From an uncultured Candidatus Poseidoniales archaeon (GTDB lineage Archaea; Thermoplasmatota; Poseidoniia; Poseidoniales; Poseidoniaceae), in the NCBI GenBank assembly GCA_905182125.1, contig CAJJAV010000027.1:1-64000 (forward strand): a stretch of 64,000 nucleotides of DNA. The letters run 5' to 3'. The notes beneath the pieces were generated by a model. That model was not told where the DNA came from. It ran no database searches and was given only the letters and a program-made list of their open reading frames with translations. Shown piece after piece: positions 17,678 through 27,736 of this stretch (within the stretch, counting starts at the first letter, position 1; each line of letters starts with the position of its first letter). A program made the translations under genes and the position numbers.

Positions 17678-18619
17678 ATGTCACCGCTCTATGGGGAAAT
17701 CATGCTCGTATCCAAGGAGGTGATTTCAATCATTGGCGCTGTTGGCCTGCTTGCCTTGGCGTTATCGTGGCACCGAAGGGAGTCTTCACCCCTGAGGTTA
17801 TCTCAGGTTGGATGGGTCTGCGTTGGTCTTTACTTCTTCAACGATGCCACGACGTATTTGGAGCATGATGATTTAATTTTGACAGTATTTTCGGTCATGG
17901 CCCTGCCAATGGCCGTTGGAATGGCGGTTTGGGAGGCTCGGGCCGACGATGATCGCACCCGTTCTTCTCTGATTTGGGCACGGGGTGCTGTTGCCTATGC
18001 AGGTGGCCCATACCTGCTGATTGCCCACGTTCCTTGGCTCAGCGTTTTGGCCATTTGGTTTGTTGCCAGTCAAGCTGCTGTCTTCCTTCGCTTCTCTGGC
18101 GGTGATGATGTGATGCTCGGAGAAACATGGGTCAACACCGCACAAGGTCAGGTCACTTGGGCTGAATTCGAAGGCAGCAGATGGTTCATGGGATCATCTG
18201 CGGAAGAGTATATGTTTCAGACTGAATTGCTTGTGGATGGTACGCCAATTGGAATCAATTTCGTTCTTGCTTGTACGGCACTTCAATCGATGGTTATTTT
18301 CATCGGCGCCATTGCCGTTCTCGACATCGACTGGCGCCGTAGGAGCAGGGTCCTATTCCTGACAATACCACTGATACACGTGCTTAACTTGTTCAGAAAT
18401 GCGGGCCTCATTTGGCTCCACACGACCTACCAACAATGGACCTTACTCGATATGTCGGTGTTTGAATTTGGGCACAGTTACGTGGCGAGGTTTGTTTCAC
18501 TCTTTGCGATGTTTTTAATGGCCTTGATTATGTTCGACTTGTTACCAGAATTACACCGGCACATCGTACGGTTATTGGCTCCATTGGGCGTCCTTCAACC
18601 ACCAAATCAGAAGATTTAG
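17678..18619 (+). CDS. artA: Archaeosortase A-like transpeptidase
   Basis: Membrane cysteine transpeptidase that removes C-terminal sorting helices (PGF-CTERM type) from surface proteins. It probably links them to lipid. About 313 residues with roughly eight membrane segments. The catalytic set of the exosortase/archaeosortase family is visible in order: Cys in LACTALQSMVIF (about residue 203), Arg in NLFRNAGLIWLH (about 245) and His in FEFGHSYVARF (about 270). The ATG at 17678 is chosen over TTG at 17669. The gene converges on a giant surface protein gene and overlaps its stop by three bases. That neighbour ends in a long cytoplasmic tail and does not look like a substrate. Confidence 0.88.
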   Translation: MSPLYGEIMLVSKEVISIIGAVGLLALALSWHRRESSPLRLSQVGWVCVGLYFFNDATTYLEHDDLILTVFSVMALPMAVGMAVWEARADDDRTRSSLIWARGAVAYAGGPYLLIAHVPWLSVLAIWFVASQAAVFLRFSGGDDVMLGETWVNTAQGQVTWAEFEGSRWFMGSSAEEYMFQTELLVDGTPIGINFVLACTALQSMVIFIGAIAVLDIDWRRRSRVLFLTIPLIHVLNLFRNAGLIWLHTTYQQWTLLDMSVFEFGHSYVARFVSLFAMFLMALIMFDLLPELHRHIVRLLAPLGVLQPPNQKI

Positions 18620-21600
18620 CGTTGGTGCCAATCTTCAGTTGGCGAGGAACGGGTCCACATCACACCACTTGAAGCAGGGAACTCCAACACTTCAGATCCT
18701 TTTGCGTCCAGCATTCCCATGAGTTGTTGGGAAGGTGGCGTTGCACCTGTTGTTTCAAGCAGGTCAGAGAAAGCATCCATGCTTGGCACGCTGAAGGAAT
18801 CATGTGGCTGTGGAGCAGGCGCAAAAGATTCTGTCATTGCCTCGGTTTGGCTCGCTTCAGCATAGGTCGCTTCCGGAGCGCCGATCAATGAATCAGATGA
18901 GCCCGTGATAACGTCAGATTCGCTCAATCCCAGCATTTGCGATGCGAAGTCATTTTGTTTCAATTCCCCCCAATCATTGGATTCTTGATTCTCTTTGTCA
19001 CCTCGGAATGAACCCATTCCGAGCAAGACCAAAACAAAGAACACAACGGCCCCTACAAGTCCAAGCGAGCCGTAAATGAGATCGTTTGCAACGCTTGGTG
19101 CTAGGTCTGCGTTGTCGCCAACACCGTCACCATCGGTGTCTTTTGATTCATCTGGATTTTCGGGGAAGGCATCCTCATCGTCTTTCACACCATCTCCATC
19201 TCCATCAAAAGCATCGAATGTTGTTGTGCAAACAATGGCAATGATTTCCAGTTCTTCTTCAGTGACATACTGATCGTCATTTTGGTCGATGATGCTAGGG
19301 TCGTATTCGTTCATCATCTCCAATTCAGCAAACGCTTCGAGGGAAATCCCTTGACCATTTGTGGACATTTTACCAGTGAGTACAGCGATTTCATTCGAGC
19401 ATGAGCAGACTTCTTGGAGAACTTCACGGTATTCGATTTCACCGTCGTCATTCAGGTCGACATCATTGAAATTGACAACCACTGTTTCAGCATCGTTGTC
19501 AAATTCACGCTGGTCAATGACGCCATCCTCGTTGGCGTCGATGGTGCTAAACAACTCCTGTGCCATATCTTCACACGACCCTTCAATTGCCTCATTGTCG
19601 TTGGTTTCTTCAGGATCCTCGATCGGTGGGATTGGAGAGTCTTCCCACGCAGCAATGATGCTGACATCATCGATAGCGTCGACCACTGTGAGCGTAATGT
19701 CAAACCTTCCATTTGCAGGCATTTCAACATAGAGGACATGTGTTGTGCCTTCTCCCATGGATTCGATTTCAACATCCTCACTGGTGAGGCTTGGTTCTTG
19801 TGGCCTTCCTTGACGTCCAGATGCGTCACCACCTTCATTATCGAATCCACCGAACTCGAAAGCAATTACGCTCCCTGACCCTTCGAGCACCAATGTGCCT
19901 TGTCCGCCAAAGGTGTTGATCTTAAGGTAGGTTCCGGGCAGTTCAAGTTCAACATAGAAAAACAAGGATTCGTCGGTAGGTGCTGAAAGTCCAGTGATTT
20001 CTTCACCATTGAAAAGTTCGATAGGGGTTCCATCGTAGCTCCAAATGTAACGGTCTTCAAAACTTGCCGTGATCATGACGTTAGCGAACACATCTTCCGT
20101 TGAAAGCAAAATATACCAGGTCCCGGGTGTCGGATCGTTAAATCCAATTTTATCGCCAGCACCAGGTGTCGCTGATTGGACATCGTACTGGCTTGTGGTG
20201 GGGAACTGTTCCAAACTCATGAACATGGTTGCTTCTCCGTAGCCTTCGGCAAGGTCCACTTCCAGTCGTTCGGTTCCGCTAGGAACATCGATTTTGAAAT
20301 ATTGCTGGAGTCCATCATAGCCCGTGAGGGGACCATAAGCCACTCCTGGTGAGAGTTCGATTGCATCTTCCGGTTGGGTATTGTCGGGTGCAACGACCAT
20401 TTTTGCGACGATGGTAAAATCGAACGCACGCATGAAGGTGTACGCAGTGACGTAATAACGACCTGGTTCGACGCCGTAAAGCGTAGCATCATGTTCATTC
20501 CCTTGGCCGTCTTCATAGGTGATTTTACCTTCATTCGGATTGTTGTTTTGGTCCATCTCATCATTGTCGTCAAATGACCAAAAACTGAACGGGTCTGGGA
20601 CGGTGCCCCATGAAACACCGATGTCGATGTTGCCAGTTCCACCATAGGTGCTCACAGTCAGGCTGCTGAGGTTTTCCTCGACATCGACGTAGTAGTAGAG
20701 CACCCGATCTTCGAGGTCTGCTTGGCGACCAACGTCGATGGTTTGTCCAGTGATTGCAATTCCATTGGTCAATTTCGTCATATCCTCTTCCGACGGTGGA
20801 GGTGCTGCAACTTCCCATGTAGCGGTCACTGCGTGATTTACCATTGCAGTTTGTGGAACGAGCAACACCCACCAGGTGCCTTCCTCTGGCCAACTGAATT
20901 GCTCTAAAGCGTAACCCCAGTTCACTTCGACATGCTTGTCATGGTCCCAAGAACTTGGGGTACGACCGCTGGCGAAATAGAGGTCAATGACCACACCGCG
21001 ATCCTTGAATTCACTAGGATAGAGGGTGAAATAGGCTTCTTTCGTCAATGGTTCCAGTTCTGCGAAAAACAGGAGGTTATCCCCTGCATCTGCAGAAAGG
21101 CCGTCAACTTCTTGACCGCTGAACAGCTCAATTGCTTGAGCGGCGATTGTCCCATCAGGCATGACCCAATCTGCACCGAAAATCGTTCCGGATGCTGAAT
21201 CGGTGGTATCGTTGGTCACTGCCCCTTCACCTTCGGGGAAGGACCAATTGGAAACCCAGGTGGGTTCGTCTCCTAAAGCGCTGAAATTGGTTCCAATTGA
21301 GATGTTGTCTAAGATACCATGGTAGTAATTACACTCACAACCTGCACCCATGCTTCCGATGAACAGTTCGTCGCATTCATCACCAGAAGTAAAGCAATCG
21401 TTGGAACCAAAATCACCAGCGGGGATGTTCGCATCTGTGCTTGAGATGAAGCCTGCGGAAGCACCGTTGATTCGGAACGCCCCACCGACGCCCTCAACCA
21501 CTTCGATTTCGATGTGTGACCATTGTTCGCTGGGCACGGTTTGATTGGACGTCGGATGTTTGGCTAAACTGTATTCTGAAGCGTAGGCCAAGGTGCCTTC

Positions 21601-22287
21601 GTTGAGGTACATACCCCATCCGTAGTCTCCTTTCATGGTGATGAATTGAACGCCTTGATCGGTCGATGGATAAACCCATGCGGAAACAATGAGGCTCTCT
21701 GTGACGTTCAGATTTTCCGTGTGTGGGACTTCAATCCGGTCACTTTCACCATCAAATCGAAGGGAAAAGTCGGCACCTGGGCCGATTTCAACCACACCGT
21801 AAACTGGGAAGTATTGCGGATCAATTTCTAGGTCGTTCCATGTACCAGGCATGATGTTGCCCATGTTGGTCCCTGCAATGTGTACGTAGCCTTCATCATC
21901 GCTTGCTGAGGGCTGATCAGCACCCCAATTTCGATAATAAAAGGGGGCTCCATTATGCCAACGGTATTCCCCATCATTATCGACGTCTGATAGACCCGTC
22001 CACAGGTGATGGGTTTGATTGTTCCATGCAGCAAAAGTGTCGAAGATCCATTGGTTTTCTTCTGCATCGTCAATGGTGACCAAAAAGCCGTCAAGACCTC
22101 GCGCCACCTCCGCTGCTACGTCCCACGAACTTTCGCTCAACAAGTGGTACGTGTGGTTGTTGGCTGGGTTTACAGCCGTATCAAGAATGAGAACATCTTG
22201 TGGTTCTTGAGCGCTCACGGGGGCAGTCATCGGAACAAGGAGGCTGAAAAAAAACAGGGCAACGAGCACACTAGCCTTGAATCTCAT
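18616..22287 (-). CDS. Giant membrane-anchored surface protein: C-type lectin, LamG, PPC-like repeats, EF-hands
   Basis: About 1,223 residues. Signal peptide (RFKASVLVALFFFSLL, cut after VSA). C-type lectin-like domain at about 40-170 (WTGLSDVDNDGEYRWHNG, GTWNDL). LamG/concanavalin-like domain at about 172-375 (FSLRFDGESDRIEVPHTENL). Four beta-sandwich units like bacterial pre-peptidase C-terminal domains at about 385-900. EF-hand motifs at about 912-1010 (DANEDGVIDQREF, DLNDDGEIEYREV, DQNDDQYVTEEEL), an Asp-rich repeat DGDGDGVKDDEDAFPENP, one membrane helix at about 1068-1092 and a 130-residue cytoplasmic tail ending in EFPASSGVMWTR. It is probably a Ca-dependent glycan or particle-binding adhesin. 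A GTG at 22365 overlaps the Lhr stop and ATG 22341 is also open; 22287 gives the cleanest signal peptide. Confidence 0.85.
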   Translation of the reverse strand: MRFKASVLVALFFFSLLVPMTAPVSAQEPQDVLILDTAVNPANNHTYHLLSESSWDVAAEVARGLDGFLVTIDDAEENQWIFDTFAAWNNQTHHLWTGLSDVDNDGEYRWHNGAPFYYRNWGADQPSASDDEGYVHIAGTNMGNIMPGTWNDLEIDPQYFPVYGVVEIGPGADFSLRFDGESDRIEVPHTENLNVTESLIVSAWVYPSTDQGVQFITMKGDYGWGMYLNEGTLAYASEYSLAKHPTSNQTVPSEQWSHIEIEVVEGVGGAFRINGASAGFISSTDANIPAGDFGSNDCFTSGDECDELFIGSMGAGCECNYYHGILDNISIGTNFSALGDEPTWVSNWSFPEGEGAVTNDTTDSASGTIFGADWVMPDGTIAAQAIELFSGQEVDGLSADAGDNLLFFAELEPLTKEAYFTLYPSEFKDRGVVIDLYFASGRTPSSWDHDKHVEVNWGYALEQFSWPEEGTWWVLLVPQTAMVNHAVTATWEVAAPPPSEEDMTKLTNGIAITGQTIDVGRQADLEDRVLYYYVDVEENLSSLTVSTYGGTGNIDIGVSWGTVPDPFSFWSFDDNDEMDQNNNPNEGKITYEDGQGNEHDATLYGVEPGRYYVTAYTFMRAFDFTIVAKMVVAPDNTQPEDAIELSPGVAYGPLTGYDGLQQYFKIDVPSGTERLEVDLAEGYGEATMFMSLEQFPTTSQYDVQSATPGAGDKIGFNDPTPGTWYILLSTEDVFANVMITASFEDRYIWSYDGTPIELFNGEEITGLSAPTDESLFFYVELELPGTYLKINTFGGQGTLVLEGSGSVIAFEFGGFDNEGGDASGRQGRPQEPSLTSEDVEIESMGEGTTHVLYVEMPANGRFDITLTVVDAIDDVSIIAAWEDSPIPPIEDPEETNDNEAIEGSCEDMAQELFSTIDANEDGVIDQREFDNDAETVVVNFNDVDLNDDGEIEYREVLQEVCSCSNEIAVLTGKMSTNGQGISLEAFAELEMMNEYDPSIIDQNDDQYVTEEELEIIAIVCTTTFDAFDGDGDGVKDDEDAFPENPDESKDTDGDGVGDNADLAPSVANDLIYGSLGLVGAVVFFVLVLLGMGSFRGDKENQESNDWGELKQNDFASQMLGLSESDVITGSSDSLIGAPEATYAEASQTEAMTESFAPAPQPHDSFSVPSMDAFSDLLETTGATPPSQQLMGMLDAKGSEVLEFPASSGVMWTRSSPTEDWHQR

Positions 22288-22361
22288 GGCCTTGTTCGGG
22301 CCTCGATGCACTATCAAGGCATTGGTTCCCTGATTTTTCATAACACATCGATAAGGTCGAT

Positions 22362-25300
22362 TCACTTCAATCGCTTTCCACCGATCCGGAGTTCAGTCTG
22401 TAGCGGCATCTGATGTTCCCAAGCAAATTCCTTGACGATTCTCCAAGCCTTTTCTGAGCCTTCATAGTCTTTAACATCGATGATTTTGTTACGCGTGTTG
22501 GCCTTAAACGCAGCAACTGGTTCTGCATTCTTGAACACCAGGTAGGCCGAACCAAAGCCAAAGCGTTCCTTCATGATGTCTGCAAAGTAAGGGGCAATTG
22601 GATCGCTTGGTGGAAGGACAAAATCCCGAATGGGCGGTATATCTTTTGCTTCTTCTAGGAGGTTCTTTCGCCCCCAGCAGACCTGATCTAAATCATCGAT
22701 TAAGAAGCCTTTAACCAATGTCTCATCCTCTTCAAAGGAAGTCAACACGGCCTTGATTTCCTCAGGTTTGAACGGAGTTCCTGCAAGGCGCAAAAGTTGT
22801 TTGAGCGTGATGACTGGGAAGTCCTTGACAAGTGAACGAATGTACTCTCGCCTTAATTCGACGGGGTCGACTCCAGCTTCCAATTTCACAGTTCTGAACC
22901 CACCACGGAAATCTTGGACAATGTGGCCGGATCGGATCAGTGGTTGCACCAACTTTCTGAATTCTGATTGCGTCAATGCGTGACGTTCCTTAAACAAATT
23001 GGGATCGGAATTACTGCTGAAGAATTCGACAATGTCCCACAGATCTTCGTCAAAAGGTTCTCCACGAATGGCAAGGAGGTTTTGGAAATGTTGGTAGGTT
23101 GCCCAGACTTGGTGACCTCTCAGGTTGATGCCTTGGTGCAAACGGTTAGCGCTTGCCATACTCTTGAGGTCGACCCGATACAACTCGCACCGACCCCTTA
23201 GAGCGAAATCATCGCGAATTTCAGTCACTTCTTTCAAAGCCATGACTTCATTCTCCATTCGTGTTTTTTGGTGAAGGTTGTGCCGGTGGAACAATGCACG
23301 TTCTGCGATTTCTCTTGGTTGCGGGTCAACAACACCGCCACGAATCATTCGCTCTCCAGTCATTTTGAAGCCAATGCGTTCCAGGGCTTGGCGCGCATTT
23401 TCGTTCAAACTTGATACTGGTTCGCTGTTGAAATTAGAGAGTACTGCCACATCGACCAACTGATCGGCGTGGTTATCGAGCAGCAATTTGAAGGCGTCAC
23501 AGAACTCGTCAATGTAGGCTGTTGGCACATGTAAGTCTTTGATTACTAAGTAATCATTGACCTTGAACATCAAAACTTTTCCGATTGGGTCGATGCCCTT
23601 GAACACCGGTAGGTACCAGCCTCTGTCCAACACACTGCGTACTTCCCAAATGAAACGGGAAACATACGGATCGGATTGTGTGAGGATCCTCATGGTGCGA
23701 TCTTCACGACGTGGTTGCTGCAGCAATTCCACTTCTTCTGGCATGCAGTAAAATGCCTCGGGATCGGGAACCAACGCCATCACCTTAGCGATTCGACCAG
23801 CCTTCTCGAGGTTCATGAGAGCCAGCGTCAGGTCTTCGAAAGCACGAGTGACATAAAATCGCAGTGTGTTGCCTTTGACTGGCCCCATTCGTCGAATCAC
23901 GTCAACCAGCGCACTTTCGAAATCCAATGGTTCGTAGACATCGTGGACCCTGTGGAAGAGCGAGAGGCGACGACGACGACCAGGGACATCCTCGAATTGC
24001 TTGACAACAAGCATTTGCCGTTCTAAGTTGGACATCGCGTACTTGATGTCCCGCTGCAAGGACCGGTGTTCATCGCCTTTGGGGAAGTCAGCCATGATCT
24101 CTTGACGCGTTACATTCTCTCCGATCGGAATTCGCTTGAGGAGTTCTTCCTCCATCGGTCCCACCCACGGTTCGGGCTTCAAACCGAGCAGCATTGGAAT
24201 CGTATCTTTGGTTGTGTACCCCATTCGATTGTGAAGCAGGCGACCCATGATGACATCGGAGTCCAGCTGCATATCTTGCCAGTCTTTGAATCTGAAATCT
24301 TTGATTCTATAGAGTAATTCCTGTTGCTTCTGGAACAATACGTGGGAATCGAAGGCTGAAAAACCATCTTCATATTGTTGGAATGTCTTGTCGAGGACCA
24401 AGTTCTGAACCCAACGATATTCGACAACATCTTCTGAGTTATCGATCAGCCGATGTTCGTCAATCTTCAAGATATATTCGGCTTCATCCGTCTGTTTATA
24501 GAAACCAACCGACAGGACATTTCTGGTTTCAAGTTCGTGAAGGATCTTATCCACCATTGCACGAGGGAAGGGTAAGCGGTCCTCCAATTGGTCACCAGTT
24601 TGAGGACCTTCGCTTCCAAGCATCTCAATGATTTTGACTCGCATTGCTTCATGTGGGTCGCCAAGACTCTGACTTTCCCATGTCGTTGGTTTGCGCTCAT
24701 CAAAGGCTGTGGCAATTGTATAGGACAAATCTCGAATGTGGAGTTCCCGCAAATCAGTCACGTCTTTACCGCCGTTCATTGCTAAGCAACCGAGCGTACC
24801 GTGGATTTCCGCCATGAAGGACGAGAACCATTTTCCATCGAGTTGTTCAGATCCTGTGCCATCGAGTTTGGTAATTTTACCCTCATTGCTGAGTTCAGTG
24901 ACCCAGCCACGAATCTTATCAAGGTCAATGCCTGCGAGTTTTTCCTTGTAGAGTGGGTTGTGGAATTCCGGATCAAGGCCACCCCCGTGAGACATCAAGG
25001 TCAGCAATTCCTTTGAGTTCTTTGGAATCGGAGCTTTATCGAGGTAGAACTTGTCCAGTTGATCGGCACTGAGCTCTGTTGCCAGACTTCGAGTACCAAG
25101 CAACCGCCTTAGGATGGCTGGGTCGATGTCCTTGACCAAATAAGCCCGAGTCTTCATCGCCATCAAATCTTCAAAGGCAGACATAAAGAGGGACATTCCA
25201 AGCCTTGATGGCACAGTGACCCTGTTGTGCACGATTCGCGCCTCACCTGTAACACATGATTGTAGGAACACTTCCAAACTTTTCATATCAATGTCACCAA

Positions 25301-27644
25301 ACATAATTTCGTTCTTTGCCTCACGCATCAACAAACTGTCATCGGTGGTTCGGTGCTTGTTCAGCAAAGCTTCTGCCTTTTGTTGGAATTGTTGGGGGGT
25401 GATTTCTTCTGAGCCGATTCGCTTTGGAATAATCATTGAGCGTCCGGCAACTTCCCTGAACCTCTTGGCAAAGATCTGTGTATTGACCACATAGCGTTCG
25501 ATCACTTCGGTGTGGTTGTTGTCTCTAAACGCTTGATACATTTGGCCAGGATCGACTTCTTCAGAAGTTCGAATCAGCAACCCATTTTCATCAAAGGACA
25601 TTTCAATCACAGCAATGTTGTTTGATTCTGCTAAACCGGCCATGAAGTAACCTAGAGCGGTGTTGAACCCTCTGCCTCGACATGTTGTGATCATGTACGT
25701 CGGGTGACCCCCGCTGATCACTTGCTCCACAAGGATGCGGTTTGGATCAGGTACTTGGAACGAATCAATGCTGTGTTCCTCTAGGTGGCGAGCAATGGCG
25801 TTTGCGACATCATTGGAGAGCCCGTAAGCGTCCTTTAGCACCACGCGTGGGTCTTCTTCGCGTCGCAACGAAACGATGCAGTGCCCGATAAGATCCAACA
25901 AGGCATTGGAGAGTTCCCTTGACCGGGAGCGTGCTTCACCGGACCACGAAGGAACGGTTGGACGATGGCCAGTTACCGAAGCAACATTCACCCGCGTTCC
26001 TTGGATGTTGGTCACCCTGTATGTCGAACCACCGAGCAAGATGACATCGCCACCGCGTAAATTGGAGACGAAGGAACCAGAGAGTTGGCCCAAAATGGAA
26101 CCTTCTGCATTGAACACGAGGTAGGAATTGTCCGGGGCGATGGTACCGATGTTGGTGTAGTAAATCATTCTCGAATAACCTCGTTTTCCGTAGAGGTTTT
26201 CTTCCCAATCAACCCAAACACGTCGTTCTTCTTCAAGCATGTCGAGCACTTCGATGAAATCATCGTATTTGAAATTCCGATACGACCAAGCATTGACGAT
26301 GATTTCGTAGGCTTCATCGATGTCAATTGGATTGATGATGACCAAGCCGATCATAAATTGAGCCACAACATCTAAACAATTTTCTGGGAAATCAAGTCGA
26401 TCCATATCGCCTGTTTGAATCGCAGCTTGGAGGGCTGCGAGTTCCAGTAAATCATCAACGCTTGTCGGTAAGAAACGTGCTCTTGGAATTCCGCCTACAT
26501 GGTGACCAGCACGCCCAATTCGTTGGAGTGCGGTCGCAATATCTCCTGGGCTGCCAATTTGGAGGACAAGGTCCACTGAACCGATATCGATTCCCATTTC
26601 GAGGGAGGAAGAGGTGACGACTGCGCGCAAATGGCCATGCTTGAGTTTCTTTTCAACATCCAGCCGGATTTTCTTATCCATCGAACCGTGGTGACCTGCG
26701 ACAAGGTCGCCCAAATATGGACGAAGTTTCAAAACAATATTTTCAGTCATTTTTCTGGTGTTTGCAAACACCAAGGTGGTGTTGTGAGCCGCGATAAAAT
26801 CAGCGATAGCCTCGATGTTTTTATCGAAGACTTTCATGACGGATAGGTCACTAAACTTAGGGTCTGTGATCAAGATGTCCAAGTCCAGTTCCCGAGAGCC
26901 AGACACCTTCGCAATGCATACTTTGGTAGCTTCTTTGCGACTTTCCTGATCATCACTTGCAACTAAAAATTCTGCAACTGTTTCCAGTGGTTCCATGGTG
27001 GCAGAGATTCCAATTCGCTGTACTGGTCGTGTCAGCAGCGTGTCAAGGTACGACAAAGTGAGGGCCAAATGAACGCCACGCTTGGTTGGGACCAAGGAGT
27101 GCAGTTCATCGATGATCATGTATTCTACATCGCTCACAATTGGTTGGAACCGGGGTGAAGTGATGGCGATGGCCAGGCTCTCTGGTGTCGTGATCAAGAT
27201 ATGAGGTGGCTTTCGTAGCATCTTCTGCCGTTCGCTCTGTGGGGTGTCACCTGTTCGTAGCCCAACCCTGATTTCTTGTGTCTTGTCGGGCAGGTAACGT
27301 TCTGATATTTCCTTTAGCGGACCTAACAGGTTTCTTTGAATGTCATTTGCGAGGGCTTTGATCGGTGAAATGTAGACACAATACACTCTTTTCTCCAATT
27401 CACCATCGAGTGCATGGCGAACCAGTTTGTCGATGATGGTTAGGAAAGCAGTCAACGTCTTACCAGACCCAGTTGGTGAACAGAGTAAGAGATGCTCTTG
27501 GCTTACAATTGCAGGAATCGCTAGTTTTTGTGGCCGAGTGAAGTCTGGAAACTTGTCTTTGAACCAGTTGCGAACGGGTGGACATAGCAACTCCAACAAG
27601 GCCTCCGTTTCCAGAGGTTTGTCAAGATAATGAATATCTGCCAT
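22362..27644 (-). CDS. lhr: Lhr-type superfamily 2 helicase, very long form
   Basis: ATP-dependent 3'-5' helicase of the Lhr family, implicated in DNA repair and RNA-DNA handling. 1,760 residues. Motifs: FTRPQKLAIPAI (Q-like), SPTGSGKTLTAF (Walker A, about residue 55), TTPESLAI, DELHSLVPTKRGVHLALTLS (the Lhr-type DExH box), GISATMEPLE (motif III), VTSSSLEMGID and QRIGRAGHHVGG (motif VI). The winged-helix and Lhr-specific domains follow to about residue 900. The other half continues with beta-barrel-type Lhr C-terminal sequence (FGSAYLVFKNAEPVAAF at the end). Archaeal Lhr core proteins are usually about 900 residues, so this is a long form. Its stop overlaps a GTG of the downstream surface protein by four bases. 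Confidence 0.93.
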   Translation of the reverse strand: MADIHYLDKPLETEALLELLCPPVRNWFKDKFPDFTRPQKLAIPAIVSQEHLLLCSPTGSGKTLTAFLTIIDKLVRHALDGELEKRVYCVYISPIKALANDIQRNLLGPLKEISERYLPDKTQEIRVGLRTGDTPQSERQKMLRKPPHILITTPESLAIAITSPRFQPIVSDVEYMIIDELHSLVPTKRGVHLALTLSYLDTLLTRPVQRIGISATMEPLETVAEFLVASDDQESRKEATKVCIAKVSGSRELDLDILITDPKFSDLSVMKVFDKNIEAIADFIAAHNTTLVFANTRKMTENIVLKLRPYLGDLVAGHHGSMDKKIRLDVEKKLKHGHLRAVVTSSSLEMGIDIGSVDLVLQIGSPGDIATALQRIGRAGHHVGGIPRARFLPTSVDDLLELAALQAAIQTGDMDRLDFPENCLDVVAQFMIGLVIINPIDIDEAYEIIVNAWSYRNFKYDDFIEVLDMLEEERRVWVDWEENLYGKRGYSRMIYYTNIGTIAPDNSYLVFNAEGSILGQLSGSFVSNLRGGDVILLGGSTYRVTNIQGTRVNVASVTGHRPTVPSWSGEARSRSRELSNALLDLIGHCIVSLRREEDPRVVLKDAYGLSNDVANAIARHLEEHSIDSFQVPDPNRILVEQVISGGHPTYMITTCRGRGFNTALGYFMAGLAESNNIAVIEMSFDENGLLIRTSEEVDPGQMYQAFRDNNHTEVIERYVVNTQIFAKRFREVAGRSMIIPKRIGSEEITPQQFQQKAEALLNKHRTTDDSLLMREAKNEIMFGDIDMKSLEVFLQSCVTGEARIVHNRVTVPSRLGMSLFMSAFEDLMAMKTRAYLVKDIDPAILRRLLGTRSLATELSADQLDKFYLDKAPIPKNSKELLTLMSHGGGLDPEFHNPLYKEKLAGIDLDKIRGWVTELSNEGKITKLDGTGSEQLDGKWFSSFMAEIHGTLGCLAMNGGKDVTDLRELHIRDLSYTIATAFDERKPTTWESQSLGDPHEAMRVKIIEMLGSEGPQTGDQLEDRLPFPRAMVDKILHELETRNVLSVGFYKQTDEAEYILKIDEHRLIDNSEDVVEYRWVQNLVLDKTFQQYEDGFSAFDSHVLFQKQQELLYRIKDFRFKDWQDMQLDSDVIMGRLLHNRMGYTTKDTIPMLLGLKPEPWVGPMEEELLKRIPIGENVTRQEIMADFPKGDEHRSLQRDIKYAMSNLERQMLVVKQFEDVPGRRRRLSLFHRVHDVYEPLDFESALVDVIRRMGPVKGNTLRFYVTRAFEDLTLALMNLEKAGRIAKVMALVPDPEAFYCMPEEVELLQQPRREDRTMRILTQSDPYVSRFIWEVRSVLDRGWYLPVFKGIDPIGKVLMFKVNDYLVIKDLHVPTAYIDEFCDAFKLLLDNHADQLVDVAVLSNFNSEPVSSLNENARQALERIGFKMTGERMIRGGVVDPQPREIAERALFHRHNLHQKTRMENEVMALKEVTEIRDDFALRGRCELYRVDLKSMASANRLHQGINLRGHQVWATYQHFQNLLAIRGEPFDEDLWDIVEFFSSNSDPNLFKERHALTQSEFRKLVQPLIRSGHIVQDFRGGFRTVKLEAGVDPVELRREYIRSLVKDFPVITLKQLLRLAGTPFKPEEIKAVLTSFEEDETLVKGFLIDDLDQVCWGRKNLLEEAKDIPPIRDFVLPPSDPIAPYFADIMKERFGFGSAYLVFKNAEPVAAFKANTRNKIIDVKDYEGSEKAWRIVKEFAWEHQMPLQTELRIGGKRLK

Positions 27645-27650
27645 TTTTTT

Positions 27651-27706
27651 CTCACGTGCCCGTGAGTTGGAGTGCTAGGAACGAGTAATTGAACTTGTTG
27701 TTCTAG
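27651..27706. repeat. Two short inverted repeats upstream of lhr
   Basis: CTCACG (27651-27656) pairs with CGTGAG (27661-27666) around four bases, seven bases before the lhr ATG, with an A-run between on the minus strand. A second, bulged pair is CTAGGAAC (27675-27682) with GTTCTAG (27700-27706). Both fall in the 92-base gap between ferredoxin stop and lhr start. They may be a terminator-like hairpin for ferredoxin or a leader structure limiting Lhr translation. Confidence 0.35.
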
Positions 27707-27736
27707 GCCCTCGCTATCGAACGAGAATCGCACAGG

